Shown in pieces: positions 17,011 through 24,712 of a stretch of 64,000 nt of DNA (position 1 is its first letter; the number at the start of each line of letters is the position of its first letter). The translations under genes were made by a program, and so were the position numbers. The notes under the pieces are model-generated. The model saw only the letters and a list, made by a program, of their open reading frames with translations. It did no database searches and was not told where the DNA came from. Origin of the DNA: Rothia sp035916755 (GTDB taxonomy: Bacteria; Actinomycetota; Actinomycetes; Actinomycetales; Micrococcaceae); assembly GCF_035916755.1 (NCBI RefSeq), contig NZ_JAYWIX010000002.1, forward strand, positions 62,001 to 126,000, written 5' to 3'.

Positions 17011-17604
17011 GTGAACACCATTATCACAGCAGCTGCCCTTGACCTCGTCGCCATCCTGATTCTGTGCGGCATGTACGTGGCCCGCCACCGCCGCCGCGAC
17101 CTCGTCGTCTCATACATCATCATCAACGTGGGTGTCTTCGCCGTCACCGTCGCTCTGGCTACCGCCGACGCCACCAGCGCGGGCATGGGCATGGGCCTCT
17201 TCGGCGTACTGTCCATCATCCGCCTGCGCTCCACCGAGCTCGACCAACGCGAAGTCGCCTACTACTTCGCAGCGCTCGCCCTGGGCCTACTCATGGGTAT
17301 CGGCCTCGAACCCATCGGGCTGGCTATCGGCCTCTCCGCCCTACTGCTGGCCATCATGTTCGTGGTTGACCACTCCAAGCTCATGACCACCCTGCGCAGT
17401 CAGACCATCATCGTCGACCGTGCTATTAGCGACGAAGAAGAACTCAAGGTCTACCTCTCAACCCAGCTGGGCTACAGCATTGAGAACGCTACCATCGCCG
17501 AGCTTGACCTGATTAACGACAAGACCATCGCCAATATTCGCTACACCGTGGGGGACTCTAAGAAGACTCTGCCCACCACCGGCTCCCTCACCAGCGTGCG
17601 TTAG
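17011..17604 (+). CDS. DUF4956 membrane protein, 197 aa
   Basis: Three or four N-terminal membrane helices (residues about 3-24, 30-50, 55-75 and 88-118) are followed by a soluble C-terminal domain. This matches the DUF4956 family, which in many bacteria sits beside a VTC polyphosphate-polymerase domain gene, as here. GTG, ATG and RBS signals agree with a start at 17011 (GGAGAACTCCC upstream). A terminator separates it from the VTC gene, but both carry the same upstream element, so they are likely co-regulated as separate transcripts. Biochemical role unknown; a membrane partner of polymer synthesis is likely (inference). Confidence 0.8.
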   Translation: MNTIITAAALDLVAILILCGMYVARHRRRDLVVSYIIINVGVFAVTVALATADATSAGMGMGLFGVLSIIRLRSTELDQREVAYYFAALALGLLMGIGLEPIGLAIGLSALLLAIMFVVDHSKLMTTLRSQTIIVDRAISDEEELKVYLSTQLGYSIENATIAELDLINDKTIANIRYTVGDSKKTLPTTGSLTSVR

Positions 17605-17619
17605 TAGAGAGTGGCGAGT

Positions 17620-17685
17620 AGGACGCCCGCACCCGCTGTACTTGCCAGGGGCAGGTAAGCAGGGGGGCGGGCGTCCTTATTTTTT
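17620..17685 (+). terminator. Terminator after DUF4956 gene
   Basis: AGGACGCCCGC / GCGGGCGTCCT outer stem with an inner pair (CTTGCC / GGCAGG region), followed by TATTTTTT. Confidence 0.85.
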
Positions 17686-17720
17686 ACCCATTGACAAGTG
17701 GAAATAAAAAGTTTGGCGTA

Positions 17721-17770
17721 CATAAGTTCAAGCTAAGTTCACCACAGCTTAAACATAGCTTCGCCCACCA
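17721..17770 (+). promoter_or_regulatory. Shared upstream element, copy 2 (11-nt direct repeats)
   Basis: Units TAAGTTCAAGC / TAAGTTCACCA / CAGCTTAAACA / TAGCTTCGCCC follow one another at exactly 11 nt. TTCACC is the core of known PHO boxes. The element lies 45-94 bp before the VTC gene and matches copy 1 at most positions. Confidence 0.6.
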
Positions 17771-17814
17771 GACTGTTAACAACAGCCCGAACAGAGCACG
17801 AGAGAAAGACCATC

Positions 17815-18690
17815 ATGACTGCTACAGCCTTCACCCAGAACACCGCAACCACCCTGGTACCGGCCCACTGGCCCGGCATCAGCCTGGACGAACTGAACGC
17901 CAAAGCAGCCATGCAGACCCGCGTTGACCGCAAGTACATCGTCGACGGCCTCTACGCCGCAGCGGTACTTTCCAACCTGCCCGCCGAGGCGTCCGTACTC
18001 GAAATCAACGGCGAACGCGACTTCGCCTACGATTCGGTCTACTTCGACACCGAAAACCTGGATTCCTACAAGCTCGCTGCCACCGGTCGTCGCAACCGCT
18101 ACAAGATTCGCACCCGCTCCTACGTAGACACTGGCGACACCTTCCTGGAAGTCAAAACCGAGGGCGCCCGCGCGGTCACCGTCAAGGAACGCATCCCCTA
18201 CCCCTCAGCCGACCGGGCCTACCTCAACGCCGCAGGCCGCGACTACGTCGAAGAATCCCTGCGCGGCCTCATCGATGCACCGGCAACCGCCTTCGAGCCG
18301 ATTCTGACCACTGCCTACCGCCGCACCACCGTGCTGCTACCGGCGTCCGAACACAACCCGGTTGACTCCCGCATGACCATCGACACCCACCTGACCTGGA
18401 CCCCCATGAGCGAACGGGCCCTGGGGCTTCACTCCCAGTACGAGGTAGGCACCGACTACACCGCAGCCGGCATGGTCATCATCGAAACCAAGTCGGGCTC
18501 CGCCCCCTCGGTAGCAGACAAGCACCTGTGGCGGGCAGGCATCCGCCCCTCCAAGATTTCAAAGTTTGCCACCGGCATGGCAGCCCTCAACCCCGATTTG
18601 CCCTCCAACAAGTGGAACCGAACTATCGCCCGCAACATGTACCTACAGCCGGTCGAAGCCGAAGCCCGCTTCGCGGCCCTGGCCAGCTAG
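17815..18690 (+). CDS. VTC-domain (polyphosphate polymerase-type) protein, 291 aa
   Basis: VTC domains form a triphosphate-tunnel fold; in yeast Vtc4 this polymerises polyphosphate from ATP. Matching features are RVDRKYIV near residue 38, the basic run RRNRYKIRTRSY, the acidic/basic pair FLEVKTE, and the late VIIETKSG. The protein is soluble and about family length. Bacterial versions commonly neighbour DUF4956 and a carbohydrate-binding Cthe_2159 or CotH gene, as seen here. The upstream PHO-box-like repeats make phosphate-linked regulation attractive. The actual product is unproven in bacteria. Confidence 0.85.
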   Translation: MTATAFTQNTATTLVPAHWPGISLDELNAKAAMQTRVDRKYIVDGLYAAAVLSNLPAEASVLEINGERDFAYDSVYFDTENLDSYKLAATGRRNRYKIRTRSYVDTGDTFLEVKTEGARAVTVKERIPYPSADRAYLNAAGRDYVEESLRGLIDAPATAFEPILTTAYRRTTVLLPASEHNPVDSRMTIDTHLTWTPMSERALGLHSQYEVGTDYTAAGMVIIETKSGSAPSVADKHLWRAGIRPSKISKFATGMAALNPDLPSNKWNRTIARNMYLQPVEAEARFAALAS

Positions 18691-18738
18691 CCCCACAAAC
18701 TTTCCACAAACTAAGGCCAGAAAACAAAGGAAAAACCC

Positions 18739-20244
18739 ATGAAGATGCCCGCAACCCTCACCAAAGCCCTGACCTCCGTAGCCCTGGTCGGCACTCTTGC
18801 CCTGGCAGGCTGCTCTGCAGGAACCACCGCAAGCTCCAGCACTTCAACAACCACTTCCTCATCAAGCTCAGCTGCGGCAACCGCTGTAGCCACTGCGTCC
18901 GGAACCACCGTAGCCTCCGTGATCAGCTACGACACCCACTACGACGCAGACGACCTCACCTGGGACGCCTCAACCGAAGCCACCATCGACCTCTCCAACC
19001 CCACCGCCACCGACAGCGTGACCGTTGAAAACGGCGTCATCACTATCACCGCCTCCGGTAACTACCGCCTCACCGGCACCCTGGCAGACGGGCAGGTTGT
19101 GGTCGCAGCCGGTGAAGAGGACGTCGTACGCCTAATCCTCGATAACGCCTCCATCACCAACAGTGACGGGGCCGCCATCGACGCCGAAAGCGCCAACGAA
19201 ACCATCATCTACACCGAAGCTGGCACCACCAACACCATCGCCGACGGCTCTACCTACGCTGCAACCGGCACCGAAGACCCGGACGCCGCCCTTTACGCCC
19301 GCACCGACCTGACCCTGGCCGGTGAAGGCACCCTGACCGCCACCGGTAACTACGGCGACGGCATCGCCAGCGGCGACGGCCTCACCATCGCAGGCGGCAC
19401 CATCAACGTCACAGCCGCAGACGACGGTATCAAGGGTAAGGACTACGTTGACATCCTCGGTGGCACCATCAACGTCACCGCCACTAGCGATGGCATCAAG
19501 GCAACCAATGACACCGACGCCGAACGCGGCTGGGTACGCCTGCTGGATGGCACCGTCACCATCAGCGCAGGTGACGACGGCTTCAAGTCAGAACGCGAAC
19601 TTGAAATCGCCGGCGGCAGCCTGACCATCGAAGAATCGGTCGAAGCGATCGAAGGTCAGTACCTGACCATCAGTGGCGGCGTCACCAACGCTACCAGCTC
19701 CGATGATGGCCTCAACGCCACCATCCCCTCCACCGACTCCACCTCAACCACCACCTCCGGTGGCGGCATGAACCAGGTCGTTGACGCCTCCATCGCCATC
19801 ACCGGTGGCGAACTCACCCTGAACATTGAAGGCGACGGCGTTGATTCTAACGGCACTGCAAAAATCTCAGGTGGCACCGTCATCGTCAACGGCCCTTCCA
19901 CCGGCGGTAACGGCGCAACCGACGCCGCAGGCGGCCTGACCGTCACCGGCGGCACCCTGATTCAGGGCGACTCCGGCGATATGTTCGAGGGTATGGAAGG
20001 CACCTACGCCCAGTTCTCTGCCAGCGTCTCAGCGGGTGATACCGTCACCGTCACCAACTCCAGCGGCGAGGCCGTAGCAGAGTACACCTCAAGCAAGACC
20101 ATCTCCCAGGTGGTCGTAGCAGGTAGCTCCATGACCGAGGGTGAAACCTACACCATCAGCGTCAACGGCTCAGAGGGCGGCACCGTTACCGCAACCTCCG
20201 GTGCTGCTGCAGGTGGCATGGGCGGCTTCGGCGGCCGCCCCTAA
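18739..20244 (+). CDS. Cthe_2159-like carbohydrate-binding lipoprotein, 501 aa
   Basis: A lipobox (LALAGC, Cys25) marks it as a lipoprotein on the outer face of the membrane. A Ser/Thr-rich spacer (residues 27-55) is followed by a repetitive parallel beta-helix with recurring GGTINVTA-DGI units and many Asp residues, as in the calcium-binding Cthe_2159 family known to bind acidic polysaccharides. The C-terminus is Gly-rich. It lies 48 bp after the VTC gene and is probably co-transcribed with it. It may hold or recognise the polymer made by the cluster (inference). Confidence 0.82.
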   Translation: MKMPATLTKALTSVALVGTLALAGCSAGTTASSSTSTTTSSSSSAAATAVATASGTTVASVISYDTHYDADDLTWDASTEATIDLSNPTATDSVTVENGVITITASGNYRLTGTLADGQVVVAAGEEDVVRLILDNASITNSDGAAIDAESANETIIYTEAGTTNTIADGSTYAATGTEDPDAALYARTDLTLAGEGTLTATGNYGDGIASGDGLTIAGGTINVTAADDGIKGKDYVDILGGTINVTATSDGIKATNDTDAERGWVRLLDGTVTISAGDDGFKSERELEIAGGSLTIEESVEAIEGQYLTISGGVTNATSSDDGLNATIPSTDSTSTTTSGGGMNQVVDASIAITGGELTLNIEGDGVDSNGTAKISGGTVIVNGPSTGGNGATDAAGGLTVTGGTLIQGDSGDMFEGMEGTYAQFSASVSAGDTVTVTNSSGEAVAEYTSSKTISQVVVAGSSMTEGETYTISVNGSEGGTVTATSGAAAGGMGGFGGRP

Positions 20245-20258
20245 GGCCCCATAAACTC

Positions 20259-20299
20259 AGCCGGCGAGCTGACACTCGTACCTCATTCTTTCGCCGGCT
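20259..20299 (+). terminator. Possible terminator after the lipoprotein gene
   Basis: AGCCGGCGA / TCGCCGGCT arms with a 23-base loop. No strong T run follows, so support is moderate. The rest of 20300-20560 shows no gene; it is the leader of the DUF3073 gene. Confidence 0.4.
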
Positions 20300-20560
20300 G
20301 CCCTACTGCTCCGCGTCACCTCTTTCTGGTCGGGTGGCGCGGAGCTTCTCTTTGCCAGGAGGGGAGTTGCGTAAAATAAAACGACCGTTCTCTATATTTT
20401 TGCGGTTTTTAGTAGTTTCTTACATCTCATGTGGCGAACAGGCAAGCAAAGACGCGCAAAAACATGTACCCTTAGATACAGAAAAGACTGAAAGTTTTTC
20501 TGGCACACCCCTGCGCGCACGCGGGTGGCCAGATACGAGCGATAAAGAGGGGGTCTCGCC

Positions 20561-20767
20561 ATGGGGCGCGGCCGTCAGAAGGCTAAAGCAACTCGGCAGG
20601 CTCGGGAGATGAAGTATTTCAGCCCCGATACCGACTACACTGCACTTGAGCGAGAGCTCAGCAAGAATGCTGGCTCTCAGTCTAAGTCGTCCGGTTATCA
20701 GTACGATGACGAGGACGATTACTCGGAATACGCAGACAAGTACGCCGACGATTATCAAGAGAAGTAA
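20561..20767 (+). CDS. DUF3073 family protein, 68 aa
   Basis: A highly conserved small actinobacterial protein. The family hallmark MGRGRQKAKATRQAREMKY and the following FSPDTDYTALERELS are present, with a strongly acidic, Tyr-rich C-terminus. The basic N-terminus and acidic tail suggest nucleic-acid or ribosome contact, but no function is established. An AGAGGGG ribosome site lies about 9 bases upstream. It stands alone, followed by two terminators, between the envelope cluster and the first repeat-flanked nuclease gene. Confidence 0.93.
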   Translation: MGRGRQKAKATRQAREMKYFSPDTDYTALERELSKNAGSQSKSSGYQYDDEDDYSEYADKYADDYQEK

Positions 20768-20790
20768 CCCGCGTAGCACCACGCGGGTTC
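20767..20790 (+). terminator. DUF3073 terminator
   Basis: ACCCGCGT-agcacc-ACGCGGGT stem followed by TCTT, directly overlapping the stop codon. Confidence 0.75.
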
Positions 20791-20808
20791 TTCCCGAATC
20801 ATTTTTCT

Positions 20809-20840
20809 AGCCCGCCACCGCCCGCCGGTGGCGGGCTTTT
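20809..20840 (+). terminator. Second terminator
   Basis: AGCCCGCCACCG-cccg-CCGGTGGCGGGCT with a T run; a strong hairpin only 16 bases before the left copy of repeat A. Confidence 0.8.
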
Positions 20841-20855
20841 GTGTGGCAGCGGTTG

Positions 20856-20980
20856 CAACATGTTGTGGCTACCGCCAAATGTGGCAGTGGCGCCGCCACA
20901 TTTGGGGGTCAGCGCCGCAGTTAGAGAAGGGTTAGCGGTGGTGGGGGGGGGAGGGACACGGACGTCCGCGCTCGGCTAGG
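20856..20980 (+). repeat. Repeat A, left copy (125 bp)
   Basis: Starts CAACATGTTGTGGCTACCG and ends CGCTCGGCTAGG. It contains the inverted repeat CCAAATGTGGC / GCCACATTTGG and a CGGACGTCCG palindrome. It matches 22092-22209 closely, differing by a few substitutions and the length of a G run (a stretch of nine or more G around 20944). Confidence 0.92.
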
Positions 20981-21115
20981 CGCGTCGCACAGAGCCGTCC
21001 GTCTTCGCAGCTCCTGGAGCAGTGCCGATAGTCGCAAAGCTGTCAAGCCCTGTGGACGATTCTTAACACATAGCGAGGCCGCTACGACATACAGGCTGAT
21101 AAGGGCAAAAAATAG

Positions 21116-21131
21116 CTGAAGTTATCCACAG
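21116..21131 (+). promoter_or_regulatory. Conserved block with DnaA box before nuclease gene A
   Basis: CTGAAGTTATCCACAG contains the perfect DnaA box TTATCCACA (21122-21130), ending 52 bases before the ATG at 21183. The identical 16 bases occur at 34878 before the paralogous gene, at the same distance. Confidence 0.7.
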
Positions 21132-21182
21132 ATTTACCGCCTCCTCTAGAAAACGTGAGGTCTGGTGGTCAAGGTAGTGGGT

Positions 21183-22079
21183 ATGAGCAGGATATACGAT
21201 CAGATCAAAACCTCATCGGAGCTGCAAGACGAAGGTATCAGCTCGTCCGAAATTTCTCGGCGGTGTCGACGGGGTCTACTATATAAGATTGCAACAAATG
21301 CCTACACACAGGTGCAGACGTGGCAGAGTTGGGATGGCCGCCACCGGTTTATGGCCCAGCATGTGGCGTTTATGAAGACGCACCCTCAGTATGTGCTGAG
21401 CCATTCATCTGCAGCTCTTTGGTGGGGAGCGCCTTTGTTAGAAGCACCCGCGAAGATGTGGGTGAGCAGCGCTTCTTCTGCTGTGCGGTCAAAACCGGGG
21501 GTACATGTGAGTAGGTCGCGCAAAGAGATCTGTGACCAGGCAGTACTGAATCAGGGGCTAGCTGTGACTACGCCTCTTCAGACGATACTTGACTGCTGCC
21601 AGAGTCTTCCTTTTTTGAGCGCTTTGTGCGTTGCAGACTATTTTCTGCACCACCGTTTAGTGCCAGCTGCCGAGCTGCGGAGTGCCCTGCTAAAAAGCAG
21701 CGGTAGGTATTCGAAACAGCGTCAAAAGATAGCTGAGTATATGAGCGAAAAATCTGAGTCACCTGCGGAGACGGTTGCACGGTATCTGGTGATTTCGTGG
21801 GGTCTGTCTCGGCCTGAGGAGCAGAAAGTTATTTGGGTGGGGCGGCGGTACTATCGTCCTGATTTTTTGTGGGAGGATGCCAAGGTTGTCCTGGAGGTCG
21901 ATGGAGACGTGAAGTACTCGGGAGCTTATGGGCAGCCGGACCATGTGCTTCAGAAGGAGGTTATCAGTCAGCGTGACCTTGAGCTGCGAGGCTATCGTTT
22001 TGTGCGTGTTAGGTGGAGCGACCTGATGAATAACCCTGAGCTTGTGCGAAAGAACCTGGTGGATAAGGGCGTCCGCTGA
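21183..22079 (+). CDS. AbiEi-type winged-helix/DUF559 nuclease A, 298 aa
   Basis: The N-terminal part (residues 1-60) looks like the winged helix of AbiEi-type antitoxins. The middle has the family marks SHSSAALWWGAPL and TPLQTILDCC. The C-terminus is a DUF559/Vsr-like PD-(D/E)XK fold: RPDFLW with Asp227, VVLEVDG with Glu238 and Asp240, then VRWSDL. The longer in-frame GTG at 21165 is possible, but ATG at 21183 matches the paralogue. No Shine-Dalgarno is evident. A paralogue lies at 34944. It sits between two copies of repeat A. Substrate and activity are unknown. Confidence 0.8.
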   Translation: MSRIYDQIKTSSELQDEGISSSEISRRCRRGLLYKIATNAYTQVQTWQSWDGRHRFMAQHVAFMKTHPQYVLSHSSAALWWGAPLLEAPAKMWVSSASSAVRSKPGVHVSRSRKEICDQAVLNQGLAVTTPLQTILDCCQSLPFLSALCVADYFLHHRLVPAAELRSALLKSSGRYSKQRQKIAEYMSEKSESPAETVARYLVISWGLSRPEEQKVIWVGRRYYRPDFLWEDAKVVLEVDGDVKYSGAYGQPDHVLQKEVISQRDLELRGYRFVRVRWSDLMNNPELVRKNLVDKGVR

Positions 22080-22091
22080 TGGGTGTTGGCC

Positions 22092-22209
22092 CAACATGTT
22101 GTGGCTACCGCCAAATGTGGCGGTGGTGCCGCCACATTTGGGGCTCAGCGCCACAGTTAGAGAAGGGTTAGCGGTGGGGGAGGGACGCGGACGTCCGCGC
22201 TCGGCTAGG
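22092..22209 (+). repeat. Repeat A, right copy (118 bp)
   Basis: Direct copy of 20856-20980, beginning 12 bp after the nuclease stop. The inner stem CCAAATGTGGCGG / CCGCCACATTTGG is better paired here than in the left copy, and the G run is shorter. Confidence 0.92.
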
Positions 22210-22286
22210 TACGCTCGGTTGCAGTCACAGCTGGGTCATAGGTTAGACAAGCCTGCGTCATGGGTTAGCCGCTCATAGTTGAAGGT

Positions 22287-23309
22287 ATGAACAACAGCGC
22301 AGACCAGAACACCCAGCAGACCCAGGCAGACCAGAAGACCAGCTGGATCAAATCTAAGACCACCCGCCGTACCGCCCTCATCGGCGGTCTGGGCCTCTTG
22401 GGCACCGCAGGCCTGGGTGGCGGCTGGGCCTACAACCGCTACCTGCGTGATCACACCGAAATCTCAGACGTAGCAGCCTACGAAGCCCAGGCAGCTTCTA
22501 ACAGTACTACCAGCGCTGCGGCGGCGTCCGACACTGAACTGACCAACATGCAGGTGACCGATACCGGCGTCACCGCTGATAACGGCTCCATCGTCCTAAA
22601 CACCATCGTGCTTAACGAGGGCACTAGCGACCAGATCACAGCCTACACCGCGGAGGTCAAGCTGGGGTCAGCGAGCATCCTGCGCTCGGCCTTCGCCAAC
22701 AACCAGTTCGGCCTGAATATTGTGCAGAACCCCAGCGAAATGGCAGAGACTCACAACGCTATCTGGGCTGTCAACGGCGACTACTACGGCTTCCGCGAAA
22801 CCGGCATCGTTGTCCGTAACGGCGTGGTCTATCGCGACTCTCCTGCCCGCACCGGCCTCGCCTTCTACGCCGACGGCAAGGTCAAAATCTACGACGAAAC
22901 CGCCACCACCGCCCAGGCCCTCGTCGATGAGGGAGTGCTCAATACCCTCTCCTTCGGCCCGGCGCTGGTGGAGAACGGCACGATTCTCGATGGCATCGAA
23001 GACGTTGAGGTCGATACCAACTTCGGTAACCACTCTATCCAGGGCGAGCAGCCCCGTACCGCTGTCGGCGTCATCGGCACTAACCACCTGCTCTTCATGG
23101 TGGTCGACGGCCGCTCAGAGGGTTACTCCCGCGGTGCCACCATGACCGAGTTGGCTCAGATGATGATTGACGCCGGCTGCACCACCGCCTACAACATTGA
23201 CGGTGGCGGCTCTTCGGTCATGCTCTTCAACGACTCCCTGGTCAACAACCCGCTCGGTAAGGGCAAAGAACGCGAAACCAGCGACATTCTCTACATCGCA
23301 GGAGCCTAA
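22287..23309 (+). CDS. Phosphodiester glycosidase (NAGPA-domain) membrane protein, 340 aa
   Basis: The N-terminus is cytoplasmic, followed by one membrane helix (residues about 30-50), so the catalytic domain faces outside. The NAGPA-type domain shows AVNGDYYG, RTAVGVIG, FMVVDGR and the conserved AYNIDGGGSSVML near the C-terminus. The family hydrolyses sugar-phosphodiester bonds, as in wall teichoic or capsular polymers. The next gene, a glycosyltransferase, starts 5 bp downstream, so the two form an operon. Three TCATrGkTwrg-like repeats lie just upstream (22236-22283) and might be an operator. Confidence 0.88.
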   Translation: MNNSADQNTQQTQADQKTSWIKSKTTRRTALIGGLGLLGTAGLGGGWAYNRYLRDHTEISDVAAYEAQAASNSTTSAAAASDTELTNMQVTDTGVTADNGSIVLNTIVLNEGTSDQITAYTAEVKLGSASILRSAFANNQFGLNIVQNPSEMAETHNAIWAVNGDYYGFRETGIVVRNGVVYRDSPARTGLAFYADGKVKIYDETATTAQALVDEGVLNTLSFGPALVENGTILDGIEDVEVDTNFGNHSIQGEQPRTAVGVIGTNHLLFMVVDGRSEGYSRGATMTELAQMMIDAGCTTAYNIDGGGSSVMLFNDSLVNNPLGKGKERETSDILYIAGA

Positions 23310-23314
23310 ACGCC

Positions 23315-24532
23315 ATGCTGATTCTGATTCCCGCCTACAAGCCCGATACCTCCCTGGTGCGTCTGATTGAAGACATAGACGCCCGTGCTAACGCTGAGGG
23401 CGCCACTGCCCGCGTGCTGGTGGTCAACGACGGCTCCGGCTCAGACTTTGCTCCTATCTTTGAGCAGGTCGAGCAGCTGGGTGCTCGGCTTGCCCCCGCA
23501 CCCTCGGTTGAGCGCCGCTTCACTCGGTCGGGGCTGGTATCGGTGACTGTGTTGCACCTGCTCGCTAACGGAGGTAAGGGCGCAGCGCTGCGGGCTGGAA
23601 TCTCCTGGGCTCAGACAGAAGCCCCGGGCGAGGTTGTTATCACCGCGGACGCTGACGGGCAGCACCTGCCCGCCGATATCCTGGCCGTGGGTAGGGAAAC
23701 GGCGATGCAGGCGTCCGCCGGGCAAAAAACCCTGGTGATGGGCATACGCACCATCGCTGACCCAGCCGCCCCCGACACCCGGGTGCCGCTGCGCTCCTGG
23801 GTAGGGAATGCTCTCACAGCCGCGCTGTTTAGCCTGTCGACCGGGCAGGAACTGGCTGACACCCAGACCGGTCTGCGCGGACTCACCCCGCAGATTCTGC
23901 CCTGGGCGCTAGAGCTTCCCGGCGACCGCTACGAGTACGAGTTCAACATGCTGCTGCGGGCTTCGCGCTTTGGAGTTCAACTGACCCAGGTACCGATTAC
24001 TAAGGTTTACGAGCCGGGTAACCCCACCAGCCACTTCAACCCGGTGCGGGACTCCCTGCGCATTTACGCCCCGCTGCTGGCATTTTTAGCGGCAAGTTTC
24101 TCGGGTTTCATCATTGATACGGTGGCTCTGATGGTGCTGGTTGCCTTGGGAGCGCCCCTGAGCCTGGCAGTCGTAGGCGCCCGCGTAACCTCGGCCCTGT
24201 GCAACTTTGCCCTCAACCGCATTGTCATGCACGACGGCGGGCCCCGCCCGCAGACCCACCACTCCCTGGGGCGGTACGCAGTACTAGCTGTAGCGATTCT
24301 GGCGACAAACACTGCTCTGCTGGAGGTTCTCACCTGGGTAGGGCTGCCGCTGCTGGTCGCTAAGATGCTGGTTGAGCTGGTACTCATCCCGGTGAGCTTC
24401 GCAGCGCAGCGCCGCTGGGTGTTTGCCGATCAAGAGCAGGGCACACCGACAAAGAGCGCGGACGCCGCCCTCCCCGCGCCTGCGCCGGGAGAGAAGGCAA
24501 ATGAGCAGCAAGCCTTACTCAAGGTTGCCTAA
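23315..24532 (+). CDS. Bifunctional GT2 glycosyltransferase/GtrA protein, 405 aa
   Basis: Residues 1-235 are a GT2 domain (LILIPAYKP, VVNDGSG, DADGQH for nucleotide-sugar and metal binding, and DTQTGLRG). Residues about 245-385 carry four membrane helices of a GtrA-like flippase (FSGFIIDTVALMVL, CNFALNRI, AAQRRWVF). Such fusions transfer a sugar to a lipid carrier and help move it across the membrane. Co-transcribed with the phosphodiester glycosidase, suggesting they build and trim the same envelope glycan. Downstream lies the low-quality gap region. Confidence 0.9.
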   Translation: MLILIPAYKPDTSLVRLIEDIDARANAEGATARVLVVNDGSGSDFAPIFEQVEQLGARLAPAPSVERRFTRSGLVSVTVLHLLANGGKGAALRAGISWAQTEAPGEVVITADADGQHLPADILAVGRETAMQASAGQKTLVMGIRTIADPAAPDTRVPLRSWVGNALTAALFSLSTGQELADTQTGLRGLTPQILPWALELPGDRYEYEFNMLLRASRFGVQLTQVPITKVYEPGNPTSHFNPVRDSLRIYAPLLAFLAASFSGFIIDTVALMVLVALGAPLSLAVVGARVTSALCNFALNRIVMHDGGPRPQTHHSLGRYAVLAVAILATNTALLEVLTWVGLPLLVAKMLVELVLIPVSFAAQRRWVFADQEQGTPTKSADAALPAPAPGEKANEQQALLKVA

Positions 24533-24549
24533 TTCTCCAATAGTTATGG

Positions 24550-24695
24550 ACAACGGTGGTGGGGCCGGGGCTGTGTGGGGGGCGCACACCCCGGGGTATG
24601 TTCGGGGCGGGGGNNNNNNNNNNGTTCAATATTCCCACATTTGTTTTTAACACGGGTGGGGGCCCCTTTATTTTCCCCCCCCCCACCACCGTTGT
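24550..24695. other. Scaffold gap inside an inverted repeat
   Basis: Ten Ns at 24614-24623 sit between the arms ACAACGGTGGTGGGG (24550-24564) and CCCCACCACCGTTGT (24681-24695), with runs of G and C on both sides. It lies between convergent genes and is probably a large terminator-like hairpin that broke the assembly. The true length and sequence here are unknown. Confidence 0.8.
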
Positions 24696-24712
24696 ATATG
24701 TTCCTGTAGGGC

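Larger units (their letters stand above)
20856..22209. mobile_element. Repeat-flanked AbiEi/DUF559 nuclease unit A
   Basis: A 1.35-kb unit: left repeat (125 bp), promoter segment with a DnaA box, one nuclease gene, right repeat (118 bp, same orientation). Gene and repeats have lower GC than the neighbouring envelope genes. No transposase is present. Calling it mobile is an inference from the bracketing and from its place inside an otherwise coherent gene cluster. Confidence 0.5.

Noticed and set aside
21122..21130. DnaA box as evidence for a replication origin
   Set aside because: Only a single box at each nuclease gene, no dnaA/dnaN, no box cluster and no AT-rich unwinding region.
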